Assembly (NCBI RefSeq): GCF_045679555.1
Contig: NC_092087.1
Coordinates: forward strand, 86,021,331 to 86,085,330
Length of the DNA: 64,000 bases
DNA from: Salvelinus alpinus
Taxonomy: Eukaryota > Chordata > Actinopteri > Salmoniformes > Salmonidae
Direction of reading: 5' to 3'
In this document: piece by piece, positions 32,401 through 43,984 of the stretch
Layout: each line of letters opens with the position of its first letter
How positions within the stretch are numbered: the first letter of the stretch is position 1
Notes under the pieces: generated by a model
What the model was told of the DNA's origin: nothing
Seen by the model: the letters and a program-made list of their open reading frames with translations, nothing else
Databases searched by the model: none
Position numbers and translations under genes: made by a program

Positions 32401-32799
32401 GATGCAGTCTATCACAGTGCCATCCGTTTTGTCACCAAAGCCCCATATACTACCCACCACTGCGACCTGTACACTCTCGTTGGCTGGCCCTCACTTCATA
32501 CTCGTCGCCAAACCCACTGGCTCCAGGTCATCTACAAAACCCTGCTAGGTAAAGTCCCCCCTTATCTCAGCTCGCTGGTCACCATAGCAACACCTACCTG
32601 TAGCACGCGATCCAGCAGGTATATCTCTCTGGTCACCCCCAAAACCAATTCTTCCTTTGGCCGCCTCTCCTTCCAGTTCTCTGCTGCCAATGACTGGAAC
32701 GAACTACAAAAATCTCTGAAACTGGAAACACTTATCTCCCTCACTAGCTTTAAGCACCAGCTGTCAGAGCAGCTCATAGATTACTGCACCTGTACATAG
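29493..32799 (+). CDS. LINE ORF: leader with 2A motif, endonuclease, reverse transcriptase (one frameshift)
   Basis: The frame from 29493 runs to 31127 and continues in the next frame to 32799; the shift lies near 31036-31050, where the SKKFWDT region is followed by an out-of-frame LGEKEH instead of LEKKSTSS. From the start: a hydrophobic segment (PLLFWLVFIGLFH, residues 16-28), a second one (LILLLLCSSG) and a DVEVNPGP 2A motif (residues 132-139). Next comes the apurinic endonuclease (MHVNIRSLL, SESWF, GGGVAIYC, YRPPSAP, GDLNWN, LSDHCLI) and the reverse transcriptase (YRPISILPC, FIDLAKAFDSVNH, GVPQGSILGP, LYADDTILY). Total about 1,100 residues. Only one lesion is visible. It may be L2/CR1-like; the clade is not tested. 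Confidence 0.88.
29886..29909 (+). other. 2A-like ribosome-skipping motif
   Basis: The codons spell D-V-E-V-N-P-G-P, matching the DxExNPGP consensus at which the ribosome fails to form the Gly-Pro bond. It is preceded by a Leu-rich stretch (LILLLLCSSG), as in other 2A sequences, and lies between the leader and the endonuclease domain. 2A motifs are known from some non-LTR retrotransposons. Activity here is inferred, not shown. Confidence 0.8.
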
Positions 32800-33226
32800 C
32801 CCATCTATAATTCAGCCCAAACAACTACCTCTTTACCTACTGTATTTATTTATTTATTTTGCTCCTTTGCACCCCATTATTTCTATCTCTACTTTGCACT
32901 TTCTTCCACTGCAAACCAACCATTCCAGTGTTTTTTACTTGCAATATTGTATTTACTTCGCCACCATGGCCTTTTTTATATTTTTATTTATTTATATATA
33001 TATTTTGTTTGCCTTCACCTCCCTTATCTCACCTCACTTGCTCACATTGTATATAGACTTATTTTTCACTGTATTATTGACTGTATGTTTGTTTTACTCC
33101 ATGTGTAACTATGTGTTGTTGTATGTGTCGAACTGCTTTGCTTTATCTTGGCCAGGTCGCAATTGTAAATGAGAACGTGTTCTCAATTTGCCTACCTGGT
33201 TAAATAAAGGTGAAATAAATAAAAAA

Positions 33227-33412
33227 TAGTTGAGTATCTGGAGCATCAGCATTTGTGGGTTCGATTATTTGTTCACTTATCTCTTGCTTTTTGGGGGGTA
33301 TTTTCTTAACTGCGTTGTTGGTTAAGGGCTTTTAAGTCAGCATTTCACTGTAAGGACTACCTACCCCTGTTGTATTCAGTGCATGTGACAAATACAATTT
33401 TATTTGATTTAA
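33227..33412 (+). mobile_element. LINE 3' tail shared by both duplicated copies
   Basis: Ends CATTTCACTGTAAGG ... GTTGTATTCAGTGCATGTGAC, AAATACAATTTTATTTGATTT, the tail type of the other LINE family in the window. It is also present at 51507-51690, so it predates the duplication. Confidence 0.75.
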
Positions 33413-33600
33413 TACTACTCCTAAACACAACCCACCGTCACCGTGTCTCATGTTAATACTACTCCTAAACACAACCCACCATCACTGTGTCTCATGTTAA
33501 TACTACTCCTAAACACAACCCACCATCACTGTGTCTCATGTTAATACTACTCCTAAACACAACCCACCATCACTGTGTCTCATGTTAATACTACTCCTAA
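33411..33600. repeat. 44-bp minisatellite, short allele (copy B)
   Basis: About four units of TAATACTACTCCTAAACACA plus ACCCACCATCACTGTGTCTCATGT. The paralogous array at 51695-52925 has about 28. Confidence 0.93.
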
Positions 33601-34026
33601 AGCTCTTTTGAAACATCAACTCAATCACTCTTACTGTCACTCTTACTTTAGGCCATTTTCAAAATGTCTCCACAACAATCTATTGCTCTCAGAGCTCTTA
33701 CAATAGCATGCACAAGTTTTTATGTGAAACATGTACAATTTACATCCCATCTTTTGTAGCACACAATATAGCTCAGTATTTGTCAAGGGTGCCAATCATT
33801 TTGGTCGTGACTGTATATCCAACAATCAGATAAATATGTAAAAATACATTTATATATATATACACACACACACACACAGTTATACTTGACCCTGTTATAC
33901 TTTGACAGTGAACATGACCCCATTGAATGGAGATCTGGGTATTACTGGCACACTCTACTGATCATGTTTTAAACATGTAAATGAATAAACAGAACTAAAC
34001 TAAACACATGAAACCACAGTCCAGGG

Positions 34027-34135
34027 TCAGTATTCACAAAGTGTATCAGAGTAGGAGAGCTGATCTGGGATCAGTTTAGCCTTTTAGATCATAATTATAT
34101 GAACCGTCTGAGACACTTTATGAATACAGGCCCTG
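34027..34135. mobile_element. Short hairpin MITE (copy B)
   Basis: About 110 bp with inverted ends: CAGTATTCACAAAGTGTATC at the left and GACACTTTATGAATACAGG at the right. Copy A has the same element at 53293-53398. A right-end fragment also occurs near 25267. No coding content. Confidence 0.65.
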
Positions 34136-34199
34136 ATGTAACAACCAAAACACAGTTACAATTAAACCAACAAGAACAAAGATACAGTAAGTCATGTGA

Positions 34200-34400
34200 C
34201 GTACGGCTAAAAACATCAAAACTAAAACTATATTTCAAGATATTGTCAAGTGTACTTACAGAGTGAAGTGAAGGGGAGAGGTCTTGTACAGTTAGTCAAC
34301 TTACTGTCACTGTGTGGAAACAAGAAGTAGTCTACTGTAAGTATTAGAGGAAGCAGGCGTAGCCTAAGTGTGAGTTCTGTGGTTGACACATTTTAAAAGT
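34200..34400 (-). promoter_or_regulatory. Putative receptor leader exon (copy 2)
   Basis: Same block as at 25380-25580: minus-strand CCTCTCCCCTTCACTTCACTCT|GTAAGTACAC with the exon end at 34260. The nearest downstream Ig exons on the minus strand are those of the receptor at 18.9 kb. May be a non-functional duplicate. Confidence 0.35.
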
Positions 34401-34904
34401 AGCCTAGTCAGGCCGTTAACATGCAGCAACAGCATGTCACATAAGGGATGTTACTGTATCTAAATAGAAAATGGTCTAAAGTCAGAATACTGTAGTTACA
34501 TTTCTTAATTTGAGGAGTGGGCCTACATGTTTTACAAGAGACACAATGTGACCCATTCCCATCACTCCTCATCAGCTGGTACTGAAGGTTCCAGAACAGA
34601 TGAAAGGGGAGTATCTTTGGTACCAGTGTTCTAGACTAGAGTGCTCCCTACTGACATCTCAACATTACTGCAGCTTCCAGGGGCCTGTTGCACAAAAGTA
34701 GAATTAAGACATCCGGGATAAATGACTCAGCTGAGCTCAATGAAGCCAAAACATGTGCGTCCAGGCTTAATTGGTTGCACAAAGACCAAGCCAGGATGAG
34801 CAGACACGGATTCATTAAGCCAGGTGAAACCAATCCTGGATAGGTGCGCGCTCACGGCTCACTCAAATAGACCCCGCCACAGATCACAGATTAACTGATT
34901 TACC

Positions 34905-35323
34905 ATGGCAACTAGAGCCGCGTACTTTTCCCCGTCGGAAGCACAAATCCTCATGGAGGCATACGAGGAGGTAAAAGATATAATTAAGAAGAAAGGCAAC
35001 ACCGCCACAGTGATAAAGCAAAGAGAAAAAGCGTGGCAAAGTATTGCAGACCGCCTGAATGCGTAAGTAGTGCACAATTACACACTCACCGCTCCGCTGA
35101 AACATCACAATTACAATTCAAATATTTAATTCACATCTCCAAAAATGCAGTTGTACTGTAATTATGAAACGGTTAAATTTTTTATTGAAATGCACTGCAG
35201 ATATGAGTGAAATTGTGTAAAGTAACTCCATCACACTGTATAAAGCTATGATAAATTTTTTGATATTTTTACTGAAAACAAGACAAAAATACCAAGTAAT
35301 TTTTTGCAGTGTGACTCCATTAA

Positions 35324-35359
<36 letters not shown>

Positions 35360-36499
35360 TAAACATGAACGGGCCAAAACGGACATGGCAGCAGGTCAAA
35401 ATCAAATACAAGAACATTCTGCAGAATGGTATGGTCCCTGACTAATATTTAACAAAGCACAAGCATATATTGTACCCAGAAGGTGCCTGCTCACACATTG
35501 TCTGTACTGTTTTAGCAGTGAAAAAGAATACCCACAGACAAGGCACGGGTGGTGGGTCACCAAAGGCTGACCTTACCCCAGCAGAGGACATGGCCTTGGA
35601 GCTAAATAAAGGCAGGCCCGTCTTAGAGGGGATCCCTGGGGGGAAAGAGACGAGCATAGGTTCCTCCCAAGATGCCACCCGCTTCATTCAAGGTATGTCC
35701 TTCCATCTCTACATGGGATACAACCACATTCATATTGAATCAATTTGGACTGTCTGACTTTGGTTTACCTATTGCCTTGCAGTGTCTGGCAGCACTGTGT
35801 TCCTGTTAGAGCCACCAGCACAAGCACCAGACGATGCTGATCCAGTGAGTACTCCATCAAAGGCATACTGTAGGCCTGGCATGTCTTGTCTACTAGCTTC
35901 AATATGAATCCGATTAAATGTGATAGGGTGAAGGCCCCAGTGCAGCAGCAACAGCACATGATGGAGACGATGATGAGGAGGAGACCATCTCTCTGGATTC
36001 CAGAAGGCATGAGGTATCATGTTAAGACTGTGAAAGTACTATTTACTCTACAATGGTGAGGAGTCCTCATCAAAATCAAAAAATCTAATTTATTTTACAG
36101 GACCCAGATGCTATACAGTGGGAAAACCAGCCTGGCAACATAGTGCGTATTAATAAAAGGACACCACATCCTGCCAAATTCCAGCTGCGCTAATTGTATT
36201 GTGTTCACAGAGCTCACAAGCTATCAGAAAGTTGTATGGCAACCACCTCCGGCGCCAAATAGAACTGGCAGACATAGACATTCAGTACAAGAAGAAAAAG
36301 ATGGAAAATCTTGCACTGGAGTCCGAAATAAAAAAGAGGACAATTAGGAAACTGGACCTTGAAATAAAAAAACTTGAGAGGGAGGTGAGATATGCCTTCA
36401 ATGTACACTGTATGCTAACTGTAACACAAATGTATTAATCATTATTTTTCTTTCCTCCCCCAGCTCCAAGAAGATGACACAGCTCAAAATAAAAATTAG
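34905..36499 (+). CDS. Harbinger Myb/SANT-like DNA-binding protein
   Basis: Eight exons by GT-AG sites: 34905-35062, 35358-35428, 35516-35692, 35783-35844, 35927-36013, 36101-36142, 36211-36384 and 36464-36499. They sum to 807 bases, an uninterrupted frame of 268 codons plus stop. The N-terminus (about residues 1-75) is a Myb/SANT-like trihelix: FSPSEAQILMEAYEE, KAWQSIADRLNA and TWQQVKIKYKNILQ carry the spaced aromatic residues. An acidic middle (DGDDDEEETISLD) follows. The last 60 residues are a charged helix, probably a coiled coil. In known Harbingers this partner binds the terminal repeats and brings the transposase into the nucleus. The first introns include a (GT)n run at 35323-35356. 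The gene is upstream of the transposase gene in the same orientation. Confidence 0.85.
35323..35356. repeat. (GT)n microsatellite in the Harbinger intron
   Basis: A GT run immediately upstream of the second Myb exon; it forms part of the acceptor tract (TGTGTGTAG|A). Confidence 0.9.
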
Positions 36500-36719
36500 G
36501 TATATTCTCGTAAAGTCAAGTGAGCCATGACATATGAGCTCTTATTGTGAGCACACAGGACGGTGGCATCTTTCTAAGGATTTTTTTATTTTCCCAGCAA
36601 TCAGTACAACCAAGTCATCGTTATAAGGCATCGCCCTCTTTTGCCCACCCCCCCAGCACCAGGTGTGGCCACTAGCCTATATGAAGGCCCAAAATTGTGT
36701 GTTCCTTTCTGCTCTGACA

Positions 36720-38010
36720 ATGGCATGCCCATTCGTGCGAGATGTGGTGGATGAAGAAGCACTTGTGCTGAGGAGAGCCTTCAGGCGAGAAAGGGTCTTC
36801 AGGGACCGGTTGGACCCACTGGCCTTCCCTGATGACCATCTATATGAAAGATACAGGTTTTCTGCAGATGGCATCAGGTATCTATGCAGACTACTGGGTC
36901 CCAGGATTAAGCACCGCACTGCACGGAGCCATGCACTGAGTGTGGAGCAAATGGTTTGTGTGGCCTTGCGCTTTTTTGCTAGTGGAGCCTTCCTGTACTC
37001 AGTGGGGGATGCAGAACAGCTGAACAAGGCCACAATTTGCCGCACAATAAGGAGTGTGTGTCTGGCTATCAAAGCATTAGCAGATGTCTTCATCTCCTTC
37101 CCTGGCCACAGAAGACTCTGTGACATCAAAGAGGAGTTCTATAGGATTGCAGGTAAGAGGATCTACAAATTACAGGACAACTGTTAACACATAGTAGGAT
37201 ACTCATTACTTTGTGTGACAGGTTTCCCCAATGTCATTGGTGCAGTGGACTGCACACACATAAGGATAAAAGCCCCCTCAGGTGCCCATGAGGCCGATTT
37301 TGTGAATAGGAAATCCTTTCACAGCATTAATGTTCAGGTGAACATAACTTTTTGATATTGTCCATTGACGAACACTCTGCATTGCCAGTGATGTGCATTG
37401 ATTGGTGTAATATTCCTCATCTTATGATTTCAGATGGTCTGCAATGCTGACTGTGTGATCAGCAATGTTGTGGCAAAATGGCCTGGCTCAGTCCATGACT
37501 CCAGAATCTTTCGGGCCTCTGAAATCTATCAGTGCCTATCACAAGGTAAGCCACACAACCCCTATTTATAACCATCATGGCTGTGTCAAGAATATCACTG
37601 TGTTTATGAGGTAGTAATGATGAGATTTTGTGTTGACAGGTGAATTCTCTGGTGTGTTGCTGGGAGACAGGGGGTATGGCTGCCAGCCTTTTCTCCTGAC
37701 ACCTTTCACAGACCCCCAGGAAGCACAGCAGGCCTACAACCATGCCCATGCCAGGACCAGGGCCAGAGTTGAAATGACCTTTGGCCTCCTGAAGGCACGC
37801 TTTCACTGCCTTCACAAATTAAGGGTCAGCCCTGTTAGGGCATGTGATATTACTGTGGCTTGTGCTGTCCTCCACAATGTGGCCTGCCTGAGGAAGGAGA
37901 GGGCCCCCAGAGTGCCACCAGCCATGGACTGGGACAATCCGGCAATCTTCCCTGATGACGACAGTGGTCGGCTGCTGAGGGACCAATATGTGTTGAATTA
38001 TTTTAGTTAG
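36720..38010 (+). CDS. Harbinger transposase (HARBI1-like DDE nuclease)
   Basis: Four exons: 36720-37152, 37222-37337, 37434-37545 and 37640-38010, summing to 1,032 bases (343 codons plus stop), close to the length of HARBI1. The DDE_4-type catalytic residues are visible: Asp in GAVDCTHI (37248-37250), Asp in [10 protein letters not shown] (37497-37499) and Glu in RARVEMTFG (37771-37773). The N-terminal helical region has [16 protein letters not shown] and the LLGDRGYG and LHNVA motifs follow the family. No stop or frameshift is seen in the joined exons. It cuts and rejoins the element's ends together with the Myb-like partner. The start ATG is the first that keeps the frame; an upstream in-frame start cannot be excluded. 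It could also be a domesticated gene, but intact terminal repeats argue for a transposon. Confidence 0.9.
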
Positions 38011-38472
38011 TATGTGTGCTTTCAATTTTGGTTAAATATGTCCTGCGGTGGCAGAGGAATTTGGGTTTTTTTGGGTTCGTTTTTTGACGAATTTGGCCTC
38101 TTATGATGTTTGTGCGGTATACTGTGTGTAATACAAGGCTGCAGGGAGGCTACTGCATCCATTCATTTGTCTGTTCAGTTGATGTGTATGGATTTGTCCT
38201 GCATTTATTTTAGTGTGCAGACATGCAGGGTGTGTTATATACAGACCTTTGAATGTGTATGTATCATTTTGTATAATATGCTTGGATTCTGTGCTTTCCA
38301 TCTTGTAGAGTCACTGTGACTTCAGTTTCGAAAGGAGCTGATGGTTTACCTGCTTTGTTTTGTCCTTATTCAATAAAGGAACATAATGTTACACATTGTG
38401 TTTTTATATTCATATGGAATGTGTATTTGTTTATATGACAGAGTACTAGGGCCACACTGAAGAAAAAGGATA

Positions 38473-38572
38473 NNNNNNNNNNNNNNNNNNNNNNNNNNNN
38501 NNNNNNNNNNNNNNNNNNNNNNNNNNNNNNNNNNNNNNNNNNNNNNNNNNNNNNNNNNNNNNNNNNNNNNNN
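38473..38572. other. Assembly gap (100 N)
   Basis: Exactly 100 unresolved bases between the transposase stop and the 3' end of the Harbinger element. True length is unknown. Confidence 0.99.
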
Positions 38573-39904
38573 AGTCATACATTTGAGGCTGGTTCTTTCT
38601 GCAGAAAAGCTACATATTGTTTTTACAGTTTTGATACTTATGACAATGTGATACTTAATATTCTGGCACATCAGCATGTCTTTGTTTATGAAACCATACT
38701 GAAGTACAATTTCACGAAATGCCCCACATCTGTCATTTTAACAACTGTCCTCCTTTAAAACAACTGGTTACAATATTATGACTTGTGTTTTTTTCCCCTC
38801 TGTGGCCCTAATATTCTATCATTTTATATATAGCCTTATAGTCTATGGGAAACTGTAAATTATCTAATGATAGCAACATCATCTAAAAAATCTTTTTTTA
38901 TCCAAAATCATTGAAATTAATGATCACAAACGTTTAAATAATAACAGTGGGTCTAGTTATATGTGATAACAATGTATAGTGAGCAGTGAAATAACTATTG
39001 GTTTCCATTTGTGGTGACTGCTGACTGACATTAGGGATGAGATTAAATAGATCCTGGAATTTAGCCTGGTCTGGAGCAGGCTAGCTCCACAGAATAAATC
39101 TCCATGGTAATTTATACCATAACATATCCTCCTGCCCCCTATCCATCTTTAGTGCAACCGGATTACGGATCAATTGAGCCAGGATCACCAAGATATCCTG
39201 GCTTAATCCCTTATCCTAGTTTTGTGCAACAGGCCCCAGGCTTCATATGTCCCTACTAGTCCGATGTAAATATACAAAATAGAAGGTCAAATAACATTCA
39301 AAAATGTTAAAAATATATATAGAATAAACCAGGCATGCACATAAAAATACTGTGTTATTGGGACTTATGTTGAACTGGCGTTTGAATTGAGTGAACTAGT
39401 GATCAACTAGCTTGTTAGCTACATGAAGCTGATGTTATTCAGTGATAAACAAGTATTTTGTGCATCACACAGGTACTCTGAATGGACTGGATTGTGAACA
39501 ATATGATGTGCTGCCACTGAATTACAGCAAGACCCCATAGTTAGATAGTGAGCTAGCTAGTTAGCTAACTTGTATCTATCAACATTAGCTAGCTAGAAAC
39601 AGGCAACAGTGAGCTGTCATTATGCCAAGGCCAAGGCAAGCTGCTCTGAATTTCCAGTGTGTTCTTGTGTGAAAGAGATGTCTTCAGCTCACTGATCTTC
39701 AGAACAATGGACCCAAAGTGAACCCTGACATCCATATAACTAAGTCTGTCTGTCTGTCTGGGATTATTGTGTCCTACTGTATCTGCATGATGCGTGTTTT
39801 TTGAAATTTACATTGAATAATCTAATTGTTTATTGATGCTTCGTTATTGTTATTTTGTGTAATTCCTTTTTTTTAGCATTTTCATAATTTAAAAAATCTA
39901 ATAT

Positions 39905-40020
39905 TTTCTTACATAAAAACAACTGCACTGCATTGTTGGTTTAAGGGCTTGTCAGTAACCATTTCACAGTAAGGTTGTATTCAGCGCATGTGACAAGTAC
40001 AATTTGATGTGATTTGTGTG
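39905..40020 (+). mobile_element. LINE 3' tail relic (copy B)
   Basis: Contains GCATTGTTGGTTTAAGGGCT and GTATTCAGCGCATGTGACA ending AATTTGATGTGATTTG. The same relic lies at 54615-54724 in copy A, so it predates the duplication. Confidence 0.7.
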
Positions 40021-40383
40021 TTTAGTTGCTGGACATTGCTCCCTCTGACACTGGGTTTCTGAACCTCTAAAAGTCTGAGCCGTTTGGAGGGTTCTACTAG
40101 CTGACATATGGAATTGTTTTAAGATGGTCATACCATGGATCATTTGGCTATTTGATTTTGAATAATAGTACCCCTTTAGGTAAAAAAAAATGTAATACAT
40201 AAAAATGATTTGATAAAATATTGAATTTGGCCTTTACTGCTATAGACAATACAAACGCATTGAACAACACATTCATAAATGGTTAAAAACAAAAGAGTGA
40301 AAAAAATGTATCATAAGGACTAAAGTTTTGAAGTGACTGTCCTATATCTAGGGGATATAACAAATGTGTTTTTTTGGACACAT

Positions 40384-40764
40384 ACACTATACAAAAGTAT
40401 GAGGACACCCCTTCAAATTAGTGAATTAGGTTATTTCAGCCACACCTGTTGCTGACAGATGTATAAAATCGAGCACACAGCCATGAAATCTCCATAAACA
40501 TTGGCAGTAGAATGGCCTTACTGAAGAGCTCAGTGACTTTCAACATGGCACCTTCATAGGATGCTACCTTTACAACAACTCAGTTTTTCAAATTTCTGCA
40601 CTGCTAGAGCTGCCCTGGTCAACTGTAAATGTTGTTATTATGAAGTGGTAACGTCTAGGAACAACAACAAGATCACCGCGCGCAATGCCAAGCGTCGGCT
40701 GGAGTAGTGTAAAGCTCACCGCCATTGGACTCTGGAGCAGTGGAAACGCGTTCTCTGGAGTGGT
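40384..40764 (+). mobile_element. Tc1-like relic, truncated (copy B)
   Basis: Left end (CACTATACAAAAGTATGAGG) and transposase start match copy A at 55064. An internal deletion near 40670 removes about 190 bases that copy A keeps (55349-55541), and the element stops at 40764 where paralogy with copy A also ends. Dead. Confidence 0.8.
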
Positions 40765-41600
40765 GGGTATAATTTGTGGAACGTTCCATCAGGAATCCGT
40801 TCCAAAAACGTCGTAAATATCAAGATTGCCAACAAACAACGCATACAGAGTCGTATAACAGTAGAATGAGATACCGGGTAGGGAGTGAGCTTTGTAATTA
40901 CGTTTTTCACTCACCACGTTTATTCGGAAAAAATGTCTCTCTTCGTTCTGGTAGCCTCCACCATTTCTCGTTCGTTGGTTTAGTTATTATTTCCGGTGTT
41001 CCTGCATTCGCTGGTGAACTCTGTTGCGCCTCAATTGGGGGATCGCTGTGGTTGAAATGTAACTAATGACCGCAAGCCCCAGTATTTTTATTAGCTAGGT
41101 GGCTTGTACACAATCGTTACCGATGATACTGTATATACCTACTCGTACTACAGAAACATGCATTGTATTTTGCCAAGTTCTTTCGGTGTTAATCCTGTTT
41201 CCCAGATATAGCAGGTAAACTGTGCATGTTGTTGAGTTCATCTTGCCTAGTTAAATAAAGCTAAAATAGAACATTTAAAATATATACTATGACCTATTTC
41301 AGGTAACCCCAAGATGCTTGATTTACTACAACTGCTTTTTAATAACTTTCCAGTCGTTTGTGTTTTACATTCCGACATTTGAAAGTCTGTTTATTGGACA
41401 TATATATTAGTGTCTAATAAAAAAAGAGCAATGTATGTAAAGCATCCCATCTGTGTTAAGGTTATGGTGTGTGTCTATGGTGTAGTTTCTCTTGATGTCC
41501 ACTAGGTGTCAGCAGTTTCAATAATGTCACACCAGGTTCACATGTTTTCATGTGTAACAAATGAAATAGTATTTGTGACATGCGCAGAATTCTACATATG
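40765..41600. other. No gene recognised
   Basis: This begins exactly where the duplication ends. No conserved frame. A GCCTAGTTAAATAAAGCTAAA stretch near 41250 resembles a LINE/SINE tail, so the right part may be a retroposon remnant. Confidence 0.4.
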
Positions 41601-41638
41601 TAGACCTTACAGTGGAATTCTGACTTACAAGCCCTTAA

Positions 41639-42641
41639 AACCTCTTTAGCGCTAGGGGTCAGAATTTTTTTAATAAAAAAATAATAATAACGTTCCCAAG
41701 GTAAACTGACATTTTCTCTGGCCCAGATCGTAGAATTATCATATAATTTATAGATTAGAAAACACTCCAAAGTTTCCAAAACTGTCAAAATATTGTCTGA
41801 GTATAACAAAACGTATTCTGCAGACGAAAACCTGAGAAAATCTAAGCCGGAAGTGATTTTTTTTTTTTTTAATCTGTTTCCTGGACCGTCTATCTTCCAT
41901 TTAAAGGGGTATCAACCAGATTCCTTTTCCAATGGCTTCCTCAGGCTGTGACCAGGCTTTAGACATAGTTTCAGGCTTTTATTTTGAAAAATGAGTGAGA
42001 CTTTTCAACAGTAGTCAGGTGTCCTCTGAATAGTTCCTGCGCGCGAGAGAGGAGCTCTCCATTTTCCCTTTCTCTCTTAATGAATAGGTTATGGTCCGGT
42101 TGAAATCTTATCGATTATGTTTGTTAAAAACAACCTGTGGATTGATTATAAAAAAACATTTTACATGTTTCTACGACCATTACTGATACTTTTTGGAATT
42201 TGTCGAACGGAACAAGGCTTTGGTTTTCTGAACATAATGCGCAACCCAAATTGCGCATTATATATATATATTTATATTTATTGAACAAAAATAACATTTG
42301 TTGTGTAACTGGGAGTCTCGTGAGTGCAAACATCCGAAGATTATCAAAGGTAAGCGATTCATTTTATTGCTTTTCTGACTTTCGTGACCATGCTAATTTG
42401 GGGCTAGCTGTTGTAGCATTGATACACTCACAAAAGCTTAAATCTCTTTCGCTGTAAAGCATATTTTCAAAATCTGACACGATAGGTGGATTAACAACAA
42501 GCTAAGCTGTGTTTTGGTATATTTCACTTGTGATTGCATGATTATAAATATCTTTAGTAATATTTATGCATTTGGCGCCCTGCAATTCTAGCGGTTGTTT
42601 AGGAAAGTGATCCCGCTAAAGGGATCCGTAGCGCAGAGAAG
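41639..42641. mobile_element. Non-autonomous TTAA-flanked DNA transposon
   Basis: About 1.0 kb with imperfect inverted ends (AACCTCTTTAGCGCTAGGGG left; CTTCTCTGCGCTACGGATCC as the right end inverted). TTAA lies at both sides (41635-41638 and 42642-42645). Removing the element and one TTAA rejoins the LINE sequence ACAAGCCCTTAACCAACAAT, which supports a piggyBac-type target. No transposase frame is inside; a TATATATATA run lies near 42260. Confidence 0.8.
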
Positions 42642-42825
42642 TTAACCAACAATTTAGTTTTAAGAAAAATGTGTTAAGTAAAAATTAAGAAATAAAAGTA
42701 ACAAATAAATAAAGAGCAGCAGTAAAATAAAAATAGTGAGGCTATATACATGGGGTACCGGTACAGAGTCAATGTGTAGGTAGGGACACCGGTTAGTCGA
42801 AGTAATTGAGGTGTTCCTTTCAAGT

Positions 42826-43260
42826 CCAGCGGTGTAAATTACTTAACAAAAATGTATTTAAAGTACTCCACTACATTCTGTTTATATGTTTTTTTTTGTA
42901 TCTGTACTTTTACTCTTCCTATTTCTTTACAACTTTTACATTTTACTTCACTACATTTCTAAAGAAAATAATGTATTTTTTACTCCATACAGTTTCCCTA
43001 GCACTCAAAAGTACTTGTTTAATTTCGAATGCTAAGTCTGTCAGGAAAATGGTCCAAATCACACTTATCAAGAGAACAACCCTGGTCATCCCTACTGCAT
43101 CTGATCTAGCGGACTTACTAAACACATGCTTCGTTTGTAAATTATGTCTGAGTGTTGGAGTGTTCCCATGCCTATCTCTTAAATTAAAAAAACAAGAAAG
43201 TTGTGCTGTCTGGTTTTTAATTAATGGAAGGTCAAATAATTTATACTTTTACCACTGATA
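42826..43260. mobile_element. hAT-like non-autonomous element, partial
   Basis: Opens CAGCGGTGTAAATTACTTAA and continues with repeated AAGTACTCCACTACATT/TTTTACTTCACTACATT words and CCTGGTCATCCCTACTGCAT. I recognise this pattern as an abundant salmonid DNA-transposon relative. A fragment of similar AGTAAAAGTAT sequence is at 46160-46215. The plus-strand frame through it is not a gene. Confidence 0.6.
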
Positions 43261-43984
43261 CTTTACCACAACTCTATTAAAGGACATTCTACACAAGGTG
43301 TCAATTAATTTCTTGCTATTTGATGGGAACTAGCCTCTACCCCCCTACACACCTCAAGTTAGCTCTTTCATGCCCACAAAAGGCAACATCAAAAATGGCT
43401 CTCTAAAAATTGCTCTTCTTGGATTTGACCTCTCAAACTCTGGTTTGGGGAGCAACCACCATAACCACCACTCTACCAGACAGACAGAGACTGAATGTCA
43501 AGGGGTACTTGAAAATAAGCAAATCAAAGACAACATTTCAGAGGTTGGAGAACGTACTTCTTGGATCCACCAACCGTTCCTCAATCTTCTTCTGATGACT
43601 ACAAGCATAGATTATGAATCTTCAAAACCTACACTATAGGATGGATGTGTTTAGGAACGGGGGACGAAATTCGAAAGGGACGTGTTTTCAATTACCAGCA
43701 AATAAACCCAAAACATTTTATACCATCATCTTAATGTTGGAACTTTGTCCATAAATTTGCCTACTACTGTCTATAAGCTATCATAACATGTGGGTTTTGT
43801 CTTGGGGACAAGGTATCGTAATGCCTTTGAATGGTCTACAAAGCATGCCCCCAGGTAAAAGTAGCCATCTGCAGACAAGGTTTGTGTCTAATCCAAATTA
43901 AAGTTTGTTACTCCATGACATATCACAACACTATTGAATTTACATTCTTTACAATGATACTGGAGTATGACTATTTTTTGGCCC
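43261..43984. other. No gene seen
   Basis: Single-copy-looking sequence without conserved frame. Short frames near 43370-43640 are probably spurious. Confidence 0.4.

Larger units (their letters stand above)
28501..33226 (+). mobile_element. Near full-length LINE, present only in copy B
   Basis: A 4.7-kb non-LTR retrotransposon. Target duplication TAGTTG lies at 28495-28500 and 33227-33232, and the empty site is kept in copy A at 51501-51506. It has a 5' untranslated region of about 1 kb starting CTTCCAAGATGGC, with a run of AGAAGCTAGCC repeats near 28710-28780. One long coding region follows, then a 3' untranslated region ending CCTGGTTAAATAAAGGTGAAA and a short TAAA-rich tail. A 5'-truncated relative gives the tail at 2930-3410. 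Full length and low decay suggest recent activity. Confidence 0.92.
34681..39236 (+). mobile_element. Apparently complete PIF/Harbinger transposon
   Basis: Terminal inverted repeats match perfectly over the first 17 bases (GGGCCTGTTGCACAAAA at the left; its inverse at 39220-39236). A 3-base target duplication CAG lies at 34678-34680 and 39237-39239, and the empty site with a single CAG is kept in copy A at 53938-53940. It carries the two genes typical of autonomous Harbingers, a Myb/SANT-like protein and a DDE transposase, both on the plus strand with introns. A 100-N gap (38473-38572) lies in the 3' non-coding part. Confidence 0.95.
25580..40764. other. Segmental duplication, copy B (carries two extra insertions)
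   Basis: The order of blocks matches 48668-55645: conserved flank (25580-26225), 28-bp minisatellite, gypsy LTR plus gag piece, second LTR-like block, LINE tail, 44-bp minisatellite, MITE, leader-exon-like block and Tc1 relic. Copy B is interrupted by a LINE (28501-33226) and a Harbinger transposon (34681-39236), neither of which is in copy A. The two copies are in direct orientation. Confidence 0.9.

Noticed and set aside
42806..43258. 150-codon frame as a host gene
   Set aside because: Sequence belongs to a hAT-like dispersed element and has no recognisable domain.
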